Below, piece by piece: positions 60,196 through 64,000 of a stretch of 64,000 nucleotides of DNA. The stretch is from Paulinella micropora (taxonomy: Eukaryota > Cercozoa > Imbricatea > Euglyphida > Paulinellidae). Every line of letters begins with the position of its first letter. Position 1 is the first letter of the stretch. The DNA lies in contig WBZZ01000512.1 in the NCBI GenBank assembly GCA_019918135.1, positions 38,501 through 102,500 on the forward strand, written 5' to 3'. The notes under the pieces were generated by a model. The model saw only the letters and a program-made list of their open reading frames with translations. It was not told where the DNA came from and did no database searches. The position numbers were made by a program, and so were the translations under genes.

Positions 60196-62640
60196 ATGTA
60201 AACTTCTGAAAAAGGTTCTGTTATGGACCGGCCGGCCAGTGAAAAAAAGAAAAAAATATGGTGTGCCACCCTGCTGCCACCCCGCCAGAATGTTGTGGGT
60301 AATTTTGACACTTATTAACCCGGAAAAGTTTTTTTCTGAAAAATGTTCTGTTATGGACCGGCCGGCCAGTGTGAAATGCCACCCTGCTGCCACCCCGCCA
60401 GAATTTTGTGGGTAATTTTGTCGCGTTCTGTACTGGCGGCGAGGAAGAAAAGTCGGCTAGTAAGCCATTTAGAACGCCCTGCGGGCGCGGGGTGCCACTT
60501 TAGTGGCAATGTGAAAACAAACTGTATAATCTACTCGGACGGTCGGCAACAGAATATCTAGAATATTTCTAGAATCTATCTGACTCTATAAATTATATAT
60601 TAATAAATCTAGTAAACTAGAAAACTAGGGTAAATATAGTAAATGTACACAATAAATAATTCAATTGATCATGAATTGCAACATGACTTGTGAGTCTTAG
60701 TTGAAGTATATCTGTAATATTATATTCTAGATATTCTGGATATTGTACTAGTGTTGTACTGTAACTGTGTCAGACAGTAAAGTAAACTAGCTAGAATACT
60801 ACTACCGTACTGTACCACTAAGTACTACTTATTAATACTATTAATACTACATAGAGTAACTAGCTCACCAGTACAGAAATACTACTTGAATACTACCGGT
60901 AACATAAATAAAATATTTAATTAAAATATTACTTGAATACTACCGGTAACATAAATAAAATATTTAATTAAAATAAACTTCTATTTTATTATTAATAAAA
61001 TTTAATTTTAAGAAAATTAATTTAATATTTACTTGACCTACCGCTGAAATTGATTTATTTACGAAGCTAAAAAATAAAACATAAAACATAAAACATAAAA
61101 CATGAACGTAAAACATACAACATACAACATACAACATATAACGTACAACGTACAACGTACAACATACAACATACAATATACAACATACAACATACAACAT
61201 ACAACATATATATACAACATACAACATACAACATACAACATACAACATACAACATACAACATACAACATACAACATGCACCATGCAACATACAACATACA
61301 ACATACAACATACAACATACAACATACAACATACAACATACAACATACAACATACAACATACAACATACACCATACAAGATACAACATACACATACAACA
61401 TACACATACACATACACATACACATACACGTAAACGTAATAAACGTAAACGTAAACGTAAACATAAACATAAACATAAACATAAACATAAACATGAACAT
61501 GAACATGAACATGAACATAAACATAAACATAAACATAAACAATAAACATAAACAATAAACAATAAACAATAAAACATAAACAATAAACAGAAACAATCAA
61601 CATGAACATGAACATGAACATAAACATAAACATAAACATAAACAATAAACATAAACAATAAACAATAAACAATAAAACATAAACAATAAACAGAAACAAT
61701 CAACATAAACAATCAACAGAAACAATCAACAGAAACAATCAACAGAAACAATCAACAGAAACAATCAACAGAAACAATTAACAGAAACAATCAACAGAAA
61801 CAATCAACAGAAACAATCAACAGAAACAATCAACAGAAACAATCAACAGAAACAATCAACAGAAACAATCAACAGAAACAATCAACAGAAACAATCAACA
61901 GAAACAATCAACAGAAACAATCAACAGAAACAATCAACAGAAACAATCAACAGAAACAATCAACAGAAACAATCAACAGAAGCAATCAACAGAAGCAATA
62001 AACAGAAACAATAAACAGAAACAATAAACAGAAACAATAAACAGAAACAATAAACATAAACAATAAACATAAACAATAAACATAAACAATAAACAGAAAC
62101 AATAAACAGAAACAATAGACAGAAACAATAGACAGAAACAATAAACAGAAACAATAAACAGAAACAATAAACAGAAACAATAAACAGAAACAATAAACAT
62201 AAACAATAAACATAAACAATAAACATAAACAATGAACATAAACAATAAACATAAACAATAAACATAAACAATAAACATAAACAATAAACATAAACAATAA
62301 ACATAAACAATAAACAATAAACATAAACATAAACATATACAATAAACATAAACAATAAACAATTAACAATAAACATAAACATAAACAATAAACAATAAAC
62401 AATAAACAATAAACAATAAACAATAAACAATAAGCAATAAGCAATAAGCAATAAACAATAAGCAATAAACAATAAACAATAAACAATAAACAATAAACAA
62501 TAAACAATAAACAATAAACAATAAACAATAAACAATAAATAAACAATAAACAATAAACAATAGATAGATAGAATCGATGGAATGGATGGAATGGATACAT
62601 AGACGGGCCGCTGCATGCTCCGTTCGCTCGCTTCGCTCGC
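60196..62640. repeat. partial third copy of the unit's non-coding end
   Basis: GGACCGGCCGGCCAGTG occurs at about 60225 and 60355. From 60355 the order follows 42946-46291: CTATAAATTATATATTAATA, TTACTTGAATACTACCGGT twice, an ACATACAAC array 61076-61430, AAACAT and AACAATCAACAG arrays, GGAATGGATGGAATGG and GCATGCTCCGTTC at about 62630. Arrays are shorter or differently composed, and short deletions occur in the AT-rich part, so this copy diverged earlier than the full pair. It has no coding part. Confidence 0.85.
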
Positions 62641-63298
62641 TCCGGAGCCTGCATCGGCATACCTTGCTGTGGGAGATACTAAATAGATAGGTAGAAAGAT
62701 AGATAGATAGACAGATAGATAGATAGGTAGGTAGGTTGGTAGGTAGGTAGGTAGGTAGGTAGGTAGGTCAACCATCAACCATCAACCATCAACCATCAAC
62801 CATCGACCATCAAAATCAACAATCAACAATCAACAATCAACAATCAACAATCAACAATCAACAATCAACAATCAACAATCAACAATCAACAATCAACTAT
62901 CAACAATCAACTATCAACAATCAACAATCAACAATCAACAATCAACAATCAACAATCAACAATCAACAATCAACAATCAACAAAGTCTCAACAATCAACA
63001 ATCAACAATCAACAATCAACAATCAACAATCAACAATCAACAATCAACAATCAACAATCAACAATCAACAAACAAGATCTCAAACAATAACAATCAACAA
63101 TCAACAATCAACAATAAACAATAAACAATAAACAATAAACAATAAATAATAAACAATAAACAATAAACAATAAACAATAAACAATAAACAATAAACATAA
63201 ACATAAACATAAACATAAACATAAACATAAGCATAAACATAAGAAGCATAAACATAAACATAAACACTAGAAACATAAACATAAAGATAGAAAAAAGG
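62641..63298. repeat. second tetranucleotide and CAACAAT array block
   Basis: Repeats 59560-60195: (AGAT)n 62692-62728, (GGTA)n to 62768, (CAACCAT)n, then long AACAATC heptamer arrays, AAACAT hexamers and AGAAACATAAACATAAAG. No gene. Confidence 0.9.
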
Positions 63299-63545
63299 TT
63301 CTGTTATGGACCGGCCGGCCAGTGAAAAAAAGAAAAAAATATACCCTGCTGCCACCCCGCCAGAATTTTGTGGGTAATTTTGTCGCGTTAGGAAGAATAA
63401 GCCACTAAAGTGGCAACTAAAGTGGCAACTGGGCACGGCGTCTGTAGGGGTAGTAAGCCACTAAAGTGGCAACTGTACTGTACTGGGCACGACCTTGCGT
63501 CTGTAGGGGTAGTAAGCCACTAAAGTGGCAACTAAAGTGGCAACT
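63299..63545. repeat. fourth GGCCGGCC block and GCCACTTTAGTGGC-type hairpins
   Basis: Starts with TTCTGTTATGGACCGGCCGG and CCAGAATTTTGTGGGTAATT. It then has three tandem-like units of GTAGTAAGCCACTAAAGTGG, CAACTAAAGTGGCAACT and GGGCACGGCGTCTGTAGGGG. GCCACTAAAGTGGC is a perfect short palindrome apart from the centre. Related GCCACTTTAGTGGC is at 60496. Confidence 0.75.
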
Positions 63546-63889
63546 ACCTCGTGCTTCTGGTTTGTCTTTAGGAGTATAGTTTCCTTAAAGGAAGCTGCTT
63601 TCCTATTAAACTACTACTACTCGTTACCATACTTGGAAGCCCATTATTCTTTGGGCCTTCTCTCAGTACTACTTCGGTATGGTGCGCACCACGGTACTGC
63701 AGCTGCTGCTAGCCTACGCGACGCTACGTGTTCGGGCGACGTTTCAGCTGGTCTCGTTGTTGCTGCCTGTTCCTGTTGCAGTCGCTCTTGCGACCATGCC
63801 GCTATGATTATGACTATTGTGAGGCTTTTCCCACAAGCGATTGAACGAACAAGGACATTTGACTATATTCAATACTAAAGCCTTCTGCA
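63546..63889. other. non-repetitive segment, no supported gene
   Basis: An open plus frame of about 117 codons crosses here (with Cys/Ser/Ala-rich stretches such as VVAACSCCSRSCDHA). It begins inside the hairpin repeats, and its composition gives no family match, so I leave it uncalled. It could be the edge of a gene in adjoining sequence. Confidence 0.4.
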
Positions 63890-63935
63890 TTTCTATCTAT
63901 CTACCTACCTACTACCAGATCTCCTACCTACCTAC

Positions 63936-64000
<65 letters not shown>
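63890..64000. repeat. (CTAC)n / (TATC)n array, reverse of the AGAT arrays
   Basis: TCTATCTACCTACC, ACCAGATCTCCTACC and then more than 15 TATC units to the window end. This is the reverse complement of the AGAT-then-GGTA order seen at 59620 and 62692. Confidence 0.9.

Noticed and set aside
63525-63878. 117-codon plus-strand gene
   Set aside because: Starts inside hairpin repeats, has no recognisable domain, and lies at the edge of satellite DNA.

Overview
The window looks like eukaryotic nuclear DNA, or DNA of a large nucleocytoplasmic-type virus lodged in such a genome. The evidence is a consensus GT-AG intron (4522-4607) that joins two acidic coding segments in frame, no bacterial-style operons or ribosome binding sites, very long G and C homopolymers, and extensive micro- and minisatellites. 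Several gene types recall large DNA viruses and their relatives: a KilA/BRO-like regulator, an IAP-type RING protein, F-box/LRR, Sel1 and C2H2 zinc finger proteins, and a TV-Pol/UL9-like replicase. The species cannot be named from the sequence.

Left half (1-33,000): islands of coding sequence, many of unknown family, sit in a matrix of short interspersed repeats. At least four repeat families recur. Family L carries AATTAAAGCTCGAC and TTGGCACTGAGAAC blocks. Family S is a composite with a GATATGGCCGAAAAAGGCAG hairpin. Family H has a GAGCCCCCCGGGCTC hairpin. Family T has GCACGGTGGCCGAGCTATGG. Most genes read smoothly only across one or more single-base frame changes, often next to homopolymers. 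Several loci are visible gene relics or paralogous fragments: a KilA fragment at 481-610, a helicase relic at 7893-8720, and paired fragments at 10 kb and 32 kb.

Right half (33,015-59,559): two head-to-tail, nearly identical copies of a 13.28-kb unit. Each unit carries an unknown minus-strand gene, a divergent F-box/LRR gene sharing a 74-bp promoter region with it, and a large minus-strand gene that combines a TV-Pol-like family A polymerase/primase domain with a herpes-UL9-like SF2 origin-binding helicase. Upstream of the replicase gene lie eight roughly 50-bp hairpins interleaved with two near-perfect 44- and 50-bp palindromes, then a proline-coding VNTR and several kilobases of AT-rich satellites. 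This is the best candidate for an undescribed system: a replicase-bearing element with its own origin-like array, present as a tandem dimer.

Right end (59,560-64,000): a partial third copy of the satellite part of the unit, more tetranucleotide arrays, and GCCACTTTAGTGGC hairpins, ending in a TATC array oriented opposite to the earlier AGAT arrays. I found no rRNA, tRNA or CRISPR.
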